DNA from: a virus
Virus record (IMG/VR): IMGVR_UViG_3300007760_001370
Span: 1-22,982 of that record
Length of the DNA stretch: 22,982 nt
Strand: one strand, 5' to 3'
Position 1 is the stretch's first letter. Every line of letters starts with the position of its first letter. Shown piece by piece: positions 7,086-14,521 of the stretch. Below the pieces are notes generated by a model. That model saw nothing but the letters and a program-made list of their open reading frames with translations, was not told the DNA's origin and made no database searches. A program made the translations under genes and the position numbers.

Positions 7086-8489
7086 TTATACGCTTCTTAA
7101 TTCATTCCACTTTTTTCTTATCAACGCTTTTGTCTCTTTCTCTTCATCTTCTAAAGCCTCTGACAAAGTCGACATATCTTCATCTAACACCTTAATAGTA
7201 GAACATGCGGTGTCGATGTGAATAGGAAAAACGATACCATCCTTGCCAGCCCTGTTTTTTGCGATGTAAAGTCTACCTGCACCGGTAGCTTTTTCTGTAG
7301 CTTTTCTAGATATCGAAACAACAAGGTCAGCGACCATCGCCTTTCCATACGCCTCTGACATATTCTCTAGACCAACGATATCCGAATTCGCAGAATCTCT
7401 ATTGGCTTGAGAAGCTGTCCAAATTGGAATTCGAATCTCCATCGCAAGATTTCTTAGCTCTTCATAGATCAACTTTAATTCATGACGTAAAGAATCATAT
7501 GACCTTGTTGAGCGCATAATGTCTGCATAATCGATGATCAACACGCTCGGCTTAAATCCTCTTAAAGCTAATTTCTCGATGTGGTTTCTAAGCGTCGTAA
7601 CAGACGGATATCCTGTAGGATATTCTTTGATAATCAACCTACCAAGATCAGAATTTCCTTCATAAAATTTCTTTACCTGTTCCTTATTACTCACGACGTC
7701 AGACGAAGAAATCCCGCACAGATTTGAATCATATCTAATTCCCACAGCTTGTTCTGTTAATTCAAATGTATAATGCAAGACGTTCTTTCCTCGTCGCATC
7801 GCATTCGCACCCATCTGAACTAAATAATGGGATTTACCGACACCGGTATTCGCGGTGACGACACCAATCTCTCCCCTGCCCAATCCACCAGCTAAAACAT
7901 CTTTTGCATCCAGCTCTGGTATTCCAGTAGGGCAAACGCAACGATTTGCGACGACAAAGCGCGCCTCCATGTCTTCAAAGAAATCATGACCAACAGTGTT
8001 TGAAAGCCCGATTGAAACAGCGTTTTTCATAAGAGAAATAACCGATTCGAAATTATCACCCGCTATTAATTCTACAGACTTTTCTAATGCTTCTTTAAAA
8101 GCCTGCCTCTTACAAAAGTCTAAAGACTTCTCTTTAACATACGCAATATCACCGGGGTGGGGATTCTCTTTTGCTCGAATAAGATAGCTTACGATCTGAT
8201 CACGCAATAAAACATCTCCATCTTCGCTTAAAGAATCTTTGATAATGCTGATCAGCAAACCCTGCGTAGGGAAACATCGATATTCTAAAAAATACTTGAA
8301 ATATTTCTCGCATAGATACTCAAGATATCGCAACTCAAAAAAATCAGGCCTCATCACCTCGACCATTTGAGCGGCCCATTGATGATCAGTTAAAAGTCCT
8401 TGTAAGATTTTCTCTTGAAAAGACTTGTTATATTGTCGAAATTGCCCTCCCGGGATTTCGTTTAGTATGTCGTGGCTAAGAGCGCCCAT
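7086..8489 (-). CDS. replicative DNA helicase, DnaB/gp41-like
   Basis: About 467 residues. The N-terminal about 165 residues are helical, like the primase-interacting domain of DnaB/gp41. The C-terminal RecA-like motor shows Walker A ANTGVGKS (213-220), the FELTEQ segment (242-247) where DnaB has SLEM, Walker B VLIIDYAD (316-323), TASQANR (358-364, like LSQLNR of DnaB) and AKNRAGKDG (410-418), the beta-hairpin with the arginine finger. It unwinds the fork as a hexamer. I chose the ATG at 8489, preceded by GAGG at five bases; a GTG two codons upstream (8495) is possible. It directly follows the FEN-type exonuclease gene. No primase gene is recognised in the window; it may lie outside. Confidence 0.92.
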   Translation of the reverse strand: MGALSHDILNEIPGGQFRQYNKSFQEKILQGLLTDHQWAAQMVEVMRPDFFELRYLEYLCEKYFKYFLEYRCFPTQGLLISIIKDSLSEDGDVLLRDQIVSYLIRAKENPHPGDIAYVKEKSLDFCKRQAFKEALEKSVELIAGDNFESVISLMKNAVSIGLSNTVGHDFFEDMEARFVVANRCVCPTGIPELDAKDVLAGGLGRGEIGVVTANTGVGKSHYLVQMGANAMRRGKNVLHYTFELTEQAVGIRYDSNLCGISSSDVVSNKEQVKKFYEGNSDLGRLIIKEYPTGYPSVTTLRNHIEKLALRGFKPSVLIIDYADIMRSTRSYDSLRHELKLIYEELRNLAMEIRIPIWTASQANRDSANSDIVGLENMSEAYGKAMVADLVVSISRKATEKATGAGRLYIAKNRAGKDGIVFPIHIDTACSTIKVLDEDMSTLSEALEDEEKETKALIRKKWNELRSV

Positions 8490-8496
8490 TCTCACC

Positions 8497-9453
8497 TCAT
8501 CCTAATGCTCGTAGTGTCATGAACAATTTATCATAATCAAAATTGCGAATTCCAAGTTTCATCAAAGACCGAATAAATCCTAGTTTGTCTCTCTTTGTAT
8601 CTTCCAGTTCTAGCGCGCCATCGATTTTCTGGACCTGGGTTCCAGATAAGTTTCCGTGTCCTAGATACATAAGCTTCCAATTTCTGCGAATCGTGACTTC
8701 GTGATTGATGATGCTATCATAAAGCTTCAAACTCTTTTGTTTTCGAAGTTTTCTACATTTTGTAAGTATGTCGTCGACAGCCAGACTTTCTGGTTCTTTC
8801 AGGGTACCGAAGCGCTTTGCAAGACTCTTAAACCCAGCGCCAGGGACACCTTTTAGCCCGTCTGATCCGTCACCAACAAAGCATCTGGCTAAACAAAAAT
8901 TTTTGGGATGAATGTTAAACTCATCGACAACTTTTGTAGCAGTCCACTCCCTTTTGCTACCGGGGGACCACACCGAAATTCGATCATCGATCAATTGGTA
9001 AAAATCTTTGTCTGTGGAAATTATAACACATCTCTCATCGCTGAAGTTAACGCTAACAAGTCTCGCTATAACATCATCAGCTTCACAATCTGATATATAA
9101 ATTTGCGGAACACTTGCTTTCCTCAATAGGCTCACGAGCTGGGCTACTTGCTCGTTTCTATTTGAAACAGTGTTTGGTAAATCATCACCGGAATAAAATC
9201 GGTTTAGTTTCTCAGGACGTCTACCTGCCTTATACGTCGGGTCAATCGATCGCCTCCGAGGAGAGCCGCCACCCTCCCAAACAACAACGATATCCTGTGG
9301 TGTATACCTCTCAGAAAGTAACTGTAGACCTTTCAAGAATCCAACAATTCCTCCCACAGCATTTCCATTTTCCCCCATTGAAGGATTTGCGGCAAAGTGT
9401 CTATAGAAGCAATTCAGTCCATCGATTATTAGAACGGGCTTAACTGGCATCAT
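8497..9453 (-). CDS. 5'-3' exonuclease / RNase H, FEN family (T4 Rnh-like)
   Basis: 318 residues of the PIN/FEN fold, used to remove RNA primers and 5' flaps from Okazaki fragments. Acidic metal-binding positions are visible: Asp11 in IIDGLN; EADD at 124-127; STDKD at 146-150; and the helix-three-turn-helix GDGSDGLKGVPGAGFKSLAK (194-213), with Asp195 and Asp198, which binds duplex DNA. The order and spacing match T4 RNase H and the 5' nuclease domain of bacterial Pol I. Because the family A polymerase of this phage lacks its 5' nuclease domain, this gene supplies that function separately. The start codon overlaps the recA stop as ATGA, so the two are probably translated together. A second ATG follows at codon 2. 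Confidence 0.94.
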   Translation of the reverse strand: MMPVKPVLIIDGLNCFYRHFAANPSMGENGNAVGGIVGFLKGLQLLSERYTPQDIVVVWEGGGSPRRRSIDPTYKAGRRPEKLNRFYSGDDLPNTVSNRNEQVAQLVSLLRKASVPQIYISDCEADDVIARLVSVNFSDERCVIISTDKDFYQLIDDRISVWSPGSKREWTATKVVDEFNIHPKNFCLARCFVGDGSDGLKGVPGAGFKSLAKRFGTLKEPESLAVDDILTKCRKLRKQKSLKLYDSIINHEVTIRRNWKLMYLGHGNLSGTQVQKIDGALELEDTKRDKLGFIRSLMKLGIRNFDYDKLFMTLRALG

Positions 9454-10640
9454 TCATTTAGATCAGGCAGATCATCAAGGTTAATTTCCATTGCAGCTGC
9501 TCGCACCTCTTCGTAAGACTCAGTGTCAAGCGTCGCATGCTCATCATCAGACATTTTTCTAATCATACACGCGCTAAGAAGAGAATCGATATAACGTCTA
9601 TATGCAGTGTCTTTCCACACACCACCAAAATCAGCCTTGTAGAATTTCTTTTCTATCTCTATTTCACCAGTCTTTGTGTCGGTCACTGTTAGATTCTTCC
9701 ACGCGCTGGTTCCCTTTACACAAATTTCTTTTCCATCGATAATTTCAGGACCGTGTTTTCTTAGCTCGTCAAATACTTGCTCATGTTCCACAATCCCTTT
9801 GCCGAAGTGTATCTCGAAATTACACTCTCTGAAGGGCGGCGCAACCTTATTCTTAATAGTCTTAGCACGAACGTGAATGCCAATAACCTCTTTATTTTTA
9901 TTGGTGATCTGCTGTCCTGCTCCCAGCTTGATTCGTACTGATGAATGGAAAGGTATCGCCTTACCACCGGGGGTTGTAGTGGGGTCACCGTACATGACTC
10001 CGATCTTTGTTCGAATTTGGTTTAGACAAATGAATAGCACGTTCTGGTTCGCAATAACCCCCGTAATTTTTCGCATTCCCTTAGAAATAGCTCTAGCCTG
10101 TAGGCCTATAGAATTTTGTTCATAAGTTCCATCTAGCTCAGCCTTTGGAGATGAAGCCGCAACAGAATCCCAAATAATCGTAACGGGAACGTCTTTATCC
10201 ATCGCTTTTGCTTTTAGTATCGTTGATTCCGCGATGCCTAAAACCTCTTCTGTGCAGTGCGTGTCGACATACACAAAACGCTTTGTGATGTCAACCCCAA
10301 GCAACCCAAGATTTTCAACAGACGTTGCATTTTCAGTATCGATGTAAACAACAATACCGCCCAACTGTTGGGTTGAGCGAGCTATCTGAATTGCAATATG
10401 AGATTTTCCTATTGAAGGAGGACCGAATATCTCTATGATTCTTCCTTCTGGTAAGCCGCCATCACTGCGATTTGCGATGATGTAATCAAGCTGTTCTGAG
10501 CCAGTGCTAATCCATCGATTAACATGAGTTGGTGACTCATCGGTTGAAAGATTATACGCCACTCTAGAACCATGCTCTTTATTAAGAGACTTGATTAGGT
10601 CAGAAGTGAAATCATCGCCGCCACCTTTTTTCTTTGCCAT
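9450..10640 (-). CDS. recA: RecA-type recombinase
   Basis: Strand-exchange ATPase for recombination-dependent replication and repair. From the chosen start (MAKKKGGGDD) it is 396 residues: Walker A GPPSIGKS (73-80), DTEN (101-104), Walker B VTIIWDSVAA (153-162), and the DNA-binding L2 region NQIRTKIGVMYGDPTTTPGG (207-226), which is bacterial RecA-like rather than T4 UvsX-like. The C-terminal part (about 290-355) is not like E. coli RecA and holds a strand-rich stretch with GTSAWKNLTVTDTKTGEIEI. The tail is acidic (NLDDLPDLNE), as in RecA where it tempers DNA binding. A longer frame opens at 10706, but that codon lies inside the terminator hairpin; the ATG at 10640 has GAGGT seven bases upstream and is preferred. 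Confidence 0.95.
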   Translation of the reverse strand: MAKKKGGGDDFTSDLIKSLNKEHGSRVAYNLSTDESPTHVNRWISTGSEQLDYIIANRSDGGLPEGRIIEIFGPPSIGKSHIAIQIARSTQQLGGIVVYIDTENATSVENLGLLGVDITKRFVYVDTHCTEEVLGIAESTILKAKAMDKDVPVTIIWDSVAASSPKAELDGTYEQNSIGLQARAISKGMRKITGVIANQNVLFICLNQIRTKIGVMYGDPTTTPGGKAIPFHSSVRIKLGAGQQITNKNKEVIGIHVRAKTIKNKVAPPFRECNFEIHFGKGIVEHEQVFDELRKHGPEIIDGKEICVKGTSAWKNLTVTDTKTGEIEIEKKFYKADFGGVWKDTAYRRYIDSLLSACMIRKMSDDEHATLDTESYEEVRAAAMEINLDDLPDLNE

Positions 10641-10685
10641 ATTATTACCTCGTAAAAGATTATAGGAAAAAAAGCTGTAGTGTTC

Positions 10686-10719
10686 AAATAAAAAGGGAAG
10701 AGGCAACGCCTCTTCCCTT
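10686..10719 (-). terminator. intrinsic terminator after ssb
   Basis: On the minus strand a perfect 12-bp stem (arms 10708-10719 and 10693-10704) with a 3-base loop is followed by TTTTTATTTG. The GC-rich base of the stem and the U-tract are those of a strong rho-independent terminator. It lies 28 bases past the ssb stop and 46 bases before the recA ATG. There is no T-run on the plus-strand side, so it acts in one direction only. Confidence 0.93.
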
Positions 10720-10746
10720 GGGTGAGATGATCTCGTAGACTACAGA

Positions 10747-11541
10747 CTAAAAGTCGTCATCCTCAAGATCGGCGAACGCGTCATCAAGGCTCTTGAACTT
10801 AGACTCGATATTTTTTGGTGCGGAGCTAGTGGTAGTATTACCGTTGAATCCGCGGCTCGTTCCACCCTCATCTGTTTCAGCGTCATCACCTTCTAGCCAA
10901 TCGTTGATAATCTTCGCTAGCGCTTCATACGCCTTCGCTTCATAAAGATCGTCGATTACTGGAATCGATTCTGTCCATGTTGCAGCCTGCTTATTATCCT
11001 TAGAAAGAGGTGATTGCTTTCCTCGTGGACGGACTTCAGTCGTCGCCCACATGCGTCCCGGCGCCTTGGTACAGATTACCTTAACATCACGACCATCAGT
11101 CGGGTCAGTAATATCGCCGTAATCTTCATCGAGCATAATGTTCAGCAAGGACTGATAAACTGTCTTACCGAAAGACCAGACTCGAACACCCTTATCTTCT
11201 TCGCCGCGAACGATTACCGGGGCATAATAGCGAGCCTTAGGATATAGCTTCTTACAAAGCTCGTAAGACTCCTTTGTGCCCTCATCCCTAAGCTTGGTAA
11301 TCAACTCCTGAACAGGGTCTGGATTACCGAACTGGTAAGGTGCTAGAAGACCGGGATTATTTCCGATGTTATAATAAAACCAACGCTCTGAGAATGGAAG
11401 TCCATCATCATTATCGCTGAATGCCATAAGACGAACTACGCTTTCTTCGCCTTCTTGGGGACGCCAAAGTACATTTCGACGTGAGTTATTGCCAGATAGC
11501 TGGCCAAGCTTCTTACGAAGCGCTTCCATATCAATTGCCAT
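10747..11541 (-). CDS. ssb: single-stranded DNA binding protein, gp32-like
   Basis: 264 residues in the layout of T4 gp32: a basic N-terminal segment (MEALRKKLGQLSGNNSRRNV, 5-24) that in gp32 gives cooperativity; an OB-fold core (about 25-215) with LWRPQEGEESVVRLMAF, WFYYNIGNN and VRVWSFGKTVYQSLLNIMLD; and a flexible Ser/Gly/Thr linker ending in the acidic tail SLDDAFADLEDDDF, which recruits replication partners. The gp32 zinc-binding Cys cluster is missing: only two cysteines (96 and 157) occur. It should coat ssDNA at the fork and help the polymerase, helicase and RecA. It has its own promoter and terminator, in line with the large amounts needed. GGAG lies six bases before the ATG. Confidence 0.9.
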   Translation of the reverse strand: MAIDMEALRKKLGQLSGNNSRRNVLWRPQEGEESVVRLMAFSDNDDGLPFSERWFYYNIGNNPGLLAPYQFGNPDPVQELITKLRDEGTKESYELCKKLYPKARYYAPVIVRGEEDKGVRVWSFGKTVYQSLLNIMLDEDYGDITDPTDGRDVKVICTKAPGRMWATTEVRPRGKQSPLSKDNKQAATWTESIPVIDDLYEAKAYEALAKIINDWLEGDDAETDEGGTSRGFNGNTTTSSAPKNIESKFKSLDDAFADLEDDDF

Positions 11542-11582
11542 TTTTTCTCCAAATGTTTAGTGTGCAATGTTTAATTGTCATG

Positions 11583-11596
11583 TGTCCGTAAGGACA
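11583..11596 (-). promoter_or_regulatory. small hairpin at the 5' end of the ssb message
   Basis: On the minus strand TGTCC-TTAC-GGACA forms a 5-bp stem with a 4-base loop. With the promoter next to it, the expected transcription start falls at about 11595, so the hairpin would stand at the very 5' end of the message, about 40 bases before the ssb ATG. It could stabilise the RNA or be an operator. T4 gp32 represses its own translation through a structured leader; a parallel role here is inference only. Confidence 0.4.
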
Positions 11597-11601
11597 TTTA
11601 T

Positions 11602-11630
11602 AGTATAATAGTTGGTAGTCAGTTTTTCAA
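11602..11630 (-). promoter_or_regulatory. sigma70-like promoter for ssb
   Basis: Minus-strand -35 TTGAAA (11630-11625), a 17-base spacer, and -10 TATACT (11607-11602); each box matches consensus at five of six bases. It starts right after the stop of the 82-aa gene and leaves a leader of about 54 bases before the ssb ATG. The bases CTATAAATG overlapping its end resemble a T4-type late promoter (TATAAATA) at seven of eight positions, so late use is an alternative. Confidence 0.72.
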
Positions 11631-11631
11631 A

Positions 11632-11880
11632 TTATTTTTTAGCTATTTTTGCGCCGCCAAAAGCTGAAGCGTTTGCCTTCTCGGCATCCTTACGCCTTTT
11701 CCTTCTTTCTCCAGAAGGACCGCGACCTAAGGGAACCATAGGCCCCGGGACGCCACCAGAACTTTGCTCATCATGGTGGCTCTCATCATCATCTTCCCTC
11801 TCATCCTCTGCACTTAGATCAGGTTCACCCAGAACTTCTTCTTCAATCAAGAGTCGTATGTATTCCCGAAGGCTATCCAT
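11632..11880 (-). CDS. small hypothetical protein with N-terminal amphipathic helix
   Basis: 82 residues, family not recognised. Residues 3-17 (SLREYIRLLIEEEVL) form an amphipathic helix. Then follows a disordered acidic segment (EDEREDDDESHHDE, 25-38), a Gly/Pro-rich stretch (GGVPGPMVPLGRGP) and a basic tail with RRKRRK that could bind nucleic acid. The charge switch from acidic to basic is striking. The start has no clear ribosome binding site, so it may rely on coupling with the exonuclease gene that ends eight bases before it. It lies between that gene and ssb. A short N-terminal helix of similar pattern is seen in the 169-aa protein at 12789-13298. Confidence 0.7.
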   Translation of the reverse strand: MDSLREYIRLLIEEEVLGEPDLSAEDEREDDDESHHDEQSSGGVPGPMVPLGRGPSGERRKRRKDAEKANASAFGGAKIAKK

Positions 11881-11888
11881 ACTTTTAA

Positions 11889-12728
11889 TTATTCAGAAAA
11901 ACGATGTTTGGGCTCTATTTCGAAATATTGCGGCTCAACTTTAGAAAGATTTTCAACGAGCCATTGACACTCACGTTCTGCGGCGTCTTTCGTGTTCGTG
12001 GCTTTCCACCAACAAACAAGATCAGGATTCCAACGATATCGACCCTGCTTTAAGATTACATTCTCTTCCCGCAAAGATCCAGCTGCAAATACATGATAAT
12101 CTGGAGCTACAGCATTCTCAAGAAGCTCTTTCATGTAATGTTTCTTTCGTAGGAGATGAAGAGTCGCATCAACATCTGACTCTGCGTTATGGGAATCGTA
12201 ATAGAAGCCGTGCCATGCACACAAGACCTCTAAAGCCTTAGAGCACCGAACCGTACCAGTCCAATCAACTTGAGACATCGAACAACCCCAGATGGCATCT
12301 TCGGGCACGGAGCATCCGTTATTTCTTATGGCTTGCTCTATCCACTTTCTATCAAAAGAAGCATTATGAGCGATGATGAATTGACACCGTCCAAGGATAG
12401 ATGAAATGCGATCCCATGGGATTGACTTACCCTCCAAGTCTTCATCCACAAACCCGGTTATCTCTGTAATAATCGAAGGTAGTGGAGAGGAGGGCTGTTG
12501 CATTTCGACGAGCGTTTTCTTTAGTCCGGAGACTTCACCCGTTTTAAGGCTTACAAAAAATGGACGGACCGCAATTTGGATCACTTCATCTTTCTGGTGG
12601 TTAAGCCCGGTTGTCTCAACATCTACAATAGCAGCAACTACGTCACCATCTTCCGGGGTTCGATCTGGTGGCCTTAAAGCATCCAGCTTACTTAAGATAA
12701 TCTGTCCGTCTTGTTCTAAATGCTTCAT
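11889..12728 (-). CDS. 3'-5' exonuclease, DnaQ-like (DEDDh)
   Basis: 279 residues. Exo I VDVETTGL (35-42, Asp36 and Glu38), Exo II IIAHNASFDRKWIE (118-131, Asp126) and Exo III HNAESDVDATL (180-190, His180 and Asp185) give a complete DEDDh active site for two-metal 3'-5' hydrolysis. LEVLCAWHGF (166-175) is the usual epsilon-like linker. After the catalytic domain comes a segment KQGRYRWNPDLVCWWKA (227-243), a Trp-rich extension also found after some bacterial DnaQ-like domains (recall). Since the phage polymerase next door has no proofreading domain, this enzyme is a good candidate to proofread in trans. A possible promoter lies just upstream, with GGAG before the ATG. Confidence 0.92.
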   Translation of the reverse strand: MKHLEQDGQIILSKLDALRPPDRTPEDGDVVAAIVDVETTGLNHQKDEVIQIAVRPFFVSLKTGEVSGLKKTLVEMQQPSSPLPSIITEITGFVDEDLEGKSIPWDRISSILGRCQFIIAHNASFDRKWIEQAIRNNGCSVPEDAIWGCSMSQVDWTGTVRCSKALEVLCAWHGFYYDSHNAESDVDATLHLLRKKHYMKELLENAVAPDYHVFAAGSLREENVILKQGRYRWNPDLVCWWKATNTKDAAERECQWLVENLSKVEPQYFEIEPKHRFSE

Positions 12729-12752
12729 TAACGCTCCACAAATGCTATTAAA

Positions 12753-12781
12753 ATAATAGAGCCAACTTGCAAAGTGTACAA
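12753..12781 (-). promoter_or_regulatory. possible sigma70-like promoter before the exonuclease gene
   Basis: Minus-strand TTGTAC (12781-12776), a 17-base spacer and TATTAT (12758-12753). The -10 box matches at five of six bases, the -35 at three of six. It sits in one of the few gaps (60 bases) and would give a short leader of about 18 bases with GGAG. Weak but well placed. Confidence 0.35.
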
Positions 12782-12788
12782 CCTAAAG

Positions 12789-13298
12789 TTACCAGCTCCC
12801 CTTTATTTCTGAAGCGTAAACAACTACACCTTCACCGTCCACTTGGATCTGAAGCGGTTCATTCGATTTTAGTAAGCCAGCTTTCATAGCTCCCATCAAA
12901 GTATGGTGAAGAAACTTCGCTCCATTCCGGGCGTTTAATTCGCCCATTGAAATACGAAGGCCAGGATTACCACCCTTCGAAACTTTCTTAACGCCGCCGT
13001 AGGCTAACTGCATTACCTCTGCACCCCCGATGGCTTGCTGGATAATCTTTCCAGCACCGTCGAAGTTAGAACCACCGCTCGATACCTCGAGGTTCTTCAT
13101 CAACTGCTTGGGGTCCTTTGTCGCCAACGCACCAGCATCCGCGACAGCTTTGGTGAACGCGCCTCCGCCAACTGACAAACCGATCTCACCCGCTTTTATC
13201 TTTACAACTTTCTTCTTATTACCACGCCCTTTCGGTTTTTCTTCTTCACCCTCGGTGAGGACTTGTTGAATAATTTGTCTTATCTGTTGCTCATTCAT
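12789..13298 (-). CDS. hypothetical protein between polymerase and exonuclease genes
   Basis: 169 residues, no family recognised. The N-terminus (MNEQQIRQIIQQVLTEGEEE) is a predicted amphipathic helix followed by a basic linker KPKGRGNKKKVVKIK (22-36). The rest is a small folded domain with many Gly and Ala, including GEIGLSVGGGAFTKAVADAG (37-56), a helix with IIQQAIGGAEVMQLAYGGV, LRISMGELNARNGAKFLHHT (113-132), and a strand pair LQIQVDGEGVVVYASE (149-164) at the C-terminus. There are no cysteines and no membrane segments. Its ATG overlaps the polymerase stop by eight bases, so it is made together with the polymerase and may be a virion or replication accessory protein. Confidence 0.75.
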   Translation of the reverse strand: MNEQQIRQIIQQVLTEGEEEKPKGRGNKKKVVKIKAGEIGLSVGGGAFTKAVADAGALATKDPKQLMKNLEVSSGGSNFDGAGKIIQQAIGGAEVMQLAYGGVKKVSKGGNPGLRISMGELNARNGAKFLHHTLMGAMKAGLLKSNEPLQIQVDGEGVVVYASEIKGSW

Positions 13299-14487
13299 AA
13301 TGGTTAAACTCTTTTATCTTAAGTGGAAAATTTCCTAATCCCGGTACGCTGTACCCTATATCTACATATCTTTTAATATCGTCTAAATGCTCATTATTAA
13401 CATCAATAATCAACGCATCGTGAATTACGAAAAGTGGACGGCACTGTTTCGAAAACTTCTGCACAAAATGACTAAACCCCGCAATCGCGACATCAGCAGC
13501 AGTCGACTGAAGATAATTATTGATTAGAATACTTTCTCTTGCATTATCGACATCAATTGGCCGACCAAAATAATTCTGTATAATACCTTCTTTTGCTTGC
13601 TGAAACAAATGCCTCTTTAACGCTGATAGCTTGAAATATTCACTCACAGCACGTACAAGTTGTCTAGCAGTTATATCGACAGTCTCGGTAGCCAACAGTT
13701 TATTAAGCCTGGAATTACCTGCCCCATAAAGCGAACAAAGCACCGCGAGCTTCGCAGTGTCCCTTGATACTTTGACCCCCGTAGTTTCGAGGAAAGAAAG
13801 ATACACGTCATTTGACGCATGCACATTCGCAAAGTTTAAAGCGACTCTTGGTTCGAGAGAAACAAAGTCAATTTCGAATAATCTCGAATTAGATTTTCTT
13901 GGTGCGAAAATACTTCGAAATTCTTTCTTAAGCGTCAAAACTTGCGGACCTGATTTGATGGTCAACCTGCCCGTCTTTGTAGAAACCCTATCATAGAATG
14001 GTACGTTTAGCAAGGAATCATGAGAACCAGACAACATATGACGAAGCACATGAGAATCGTTAGTTCGAATGAGTTTCTGTAATAAGACTTTGTCCACCTT
14101 CGCGCGCTCAAGTCTTGAAAACAATCGATTCGAATCTACAAAGAACGATGGATATTTGCTTTCAACAAAAAGCTCTTCTATCTTCGCCAGGTCTTCGACA
14201 TAACTCCTAAAATTTTCCTTAAAGACTTCCCGCGGTAGAACAAATCTCCATGGAATTATCTTGGGGCCGTTTAGGTCTAAAAAGCTCTTTCGAAATTTTG
14301 CAGGTACAAAGTCTGGCATTTCTATACCATACAAACGTAATAGCGGCTCAAGAGAATCTGGTCGACCCTCACATCCCAGCACAAAATACTCACCGACCCC
14401 AATATCGCTAGTCCACCTAACCTGATTACCGCTAATGACCATGTGAGTCTCGGTCCCTAGATAATTTTTATGTAAGAGAATCGGCAT
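13291..14487 (-). CDS. polA: DNA polymerase, family A, polymerase domain only
   Basis: 398 residues, holding the Pol I polymerase domain in short form without 5' nuclease or proofreading domains. Motifs: TKTGRLTIKSGPQVLTL (170-186); motif A FEIDFVSLEPRVAL (204-217) with Asp207 and Glu212; motif B RDTAKLAVLCSLYG (242-255) with Arg242, Lys246 and Tyr254; INNYLQSTAAD (322-332) with Asn323 and Gln327; motif C VIHDALIIDV (354-363) with Asp357. The residue equal to E. coli Phe762 is Leu250. The Glu next to the motif C Asp (E. coli Glu883) is Ala358. It is probably the phage replicase, with the separate exonucleases supplying the missing domains. The ATG at 14487 has AAAGG directly against it; a start at Met16 (14442) with AGGGA upstream is possible. 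Confidence 0.93.
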   Translation of the reverse strand: MPILLHKNYLGTETHMVISGNQVRWTSDIGVGEYFVLGCEGRPDSLEPLLRLYGIEMPDFVPAKFRKSFLDLNGPKIIPWRFVLPREVFKENFRSYVEDLAKIEELFVESKYPSFFVDSNRLFSRLERAKVDKVLLQKLIRTNDSHVLRHMLSGSHDSLLNVPFYDRVSTKTGRLTIKSGPQVLTLKKEFRSIFAPRKSNSRLFEIDFVSLEPRVALNFANVHASNDVYLSFLETTGVKVSRDTAKLAVLCSLYGAGNSRLNKLLATETVDITARQLVRAVSEYFKLSALKRHLFQQAKEGIIQNYFGRPIDVDNARESILINNYLQSTAADVAIAGFSHFVQKFSKQCRPLFVIHDALIIDVNNEHLDDIKRYVDIGYSVPGLGNFPLKIKEFNHYE

Positions 14488-14521
14488 CCTTTAATTTAAG
14501 AAGAAGAATGCTATTGTTCAG

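Noticed and set aside
10641-10706. 22-codon N-terminal extension of recA (MPLPFLFEHY...)
   Set aside because: It begins inside the loop of the intrinsic terminator and has no ribosome site, while the ATG at 10640 has GAGGT at a good distance and gives a normal RecA start.
11612-11944. Plus-strand 110-codon frame
   Set aside because: It is antisense to the 82-aa gene and its Ser/Pro-rich product mirrors the acidic and Gly/Pro-rich codons of that gene.
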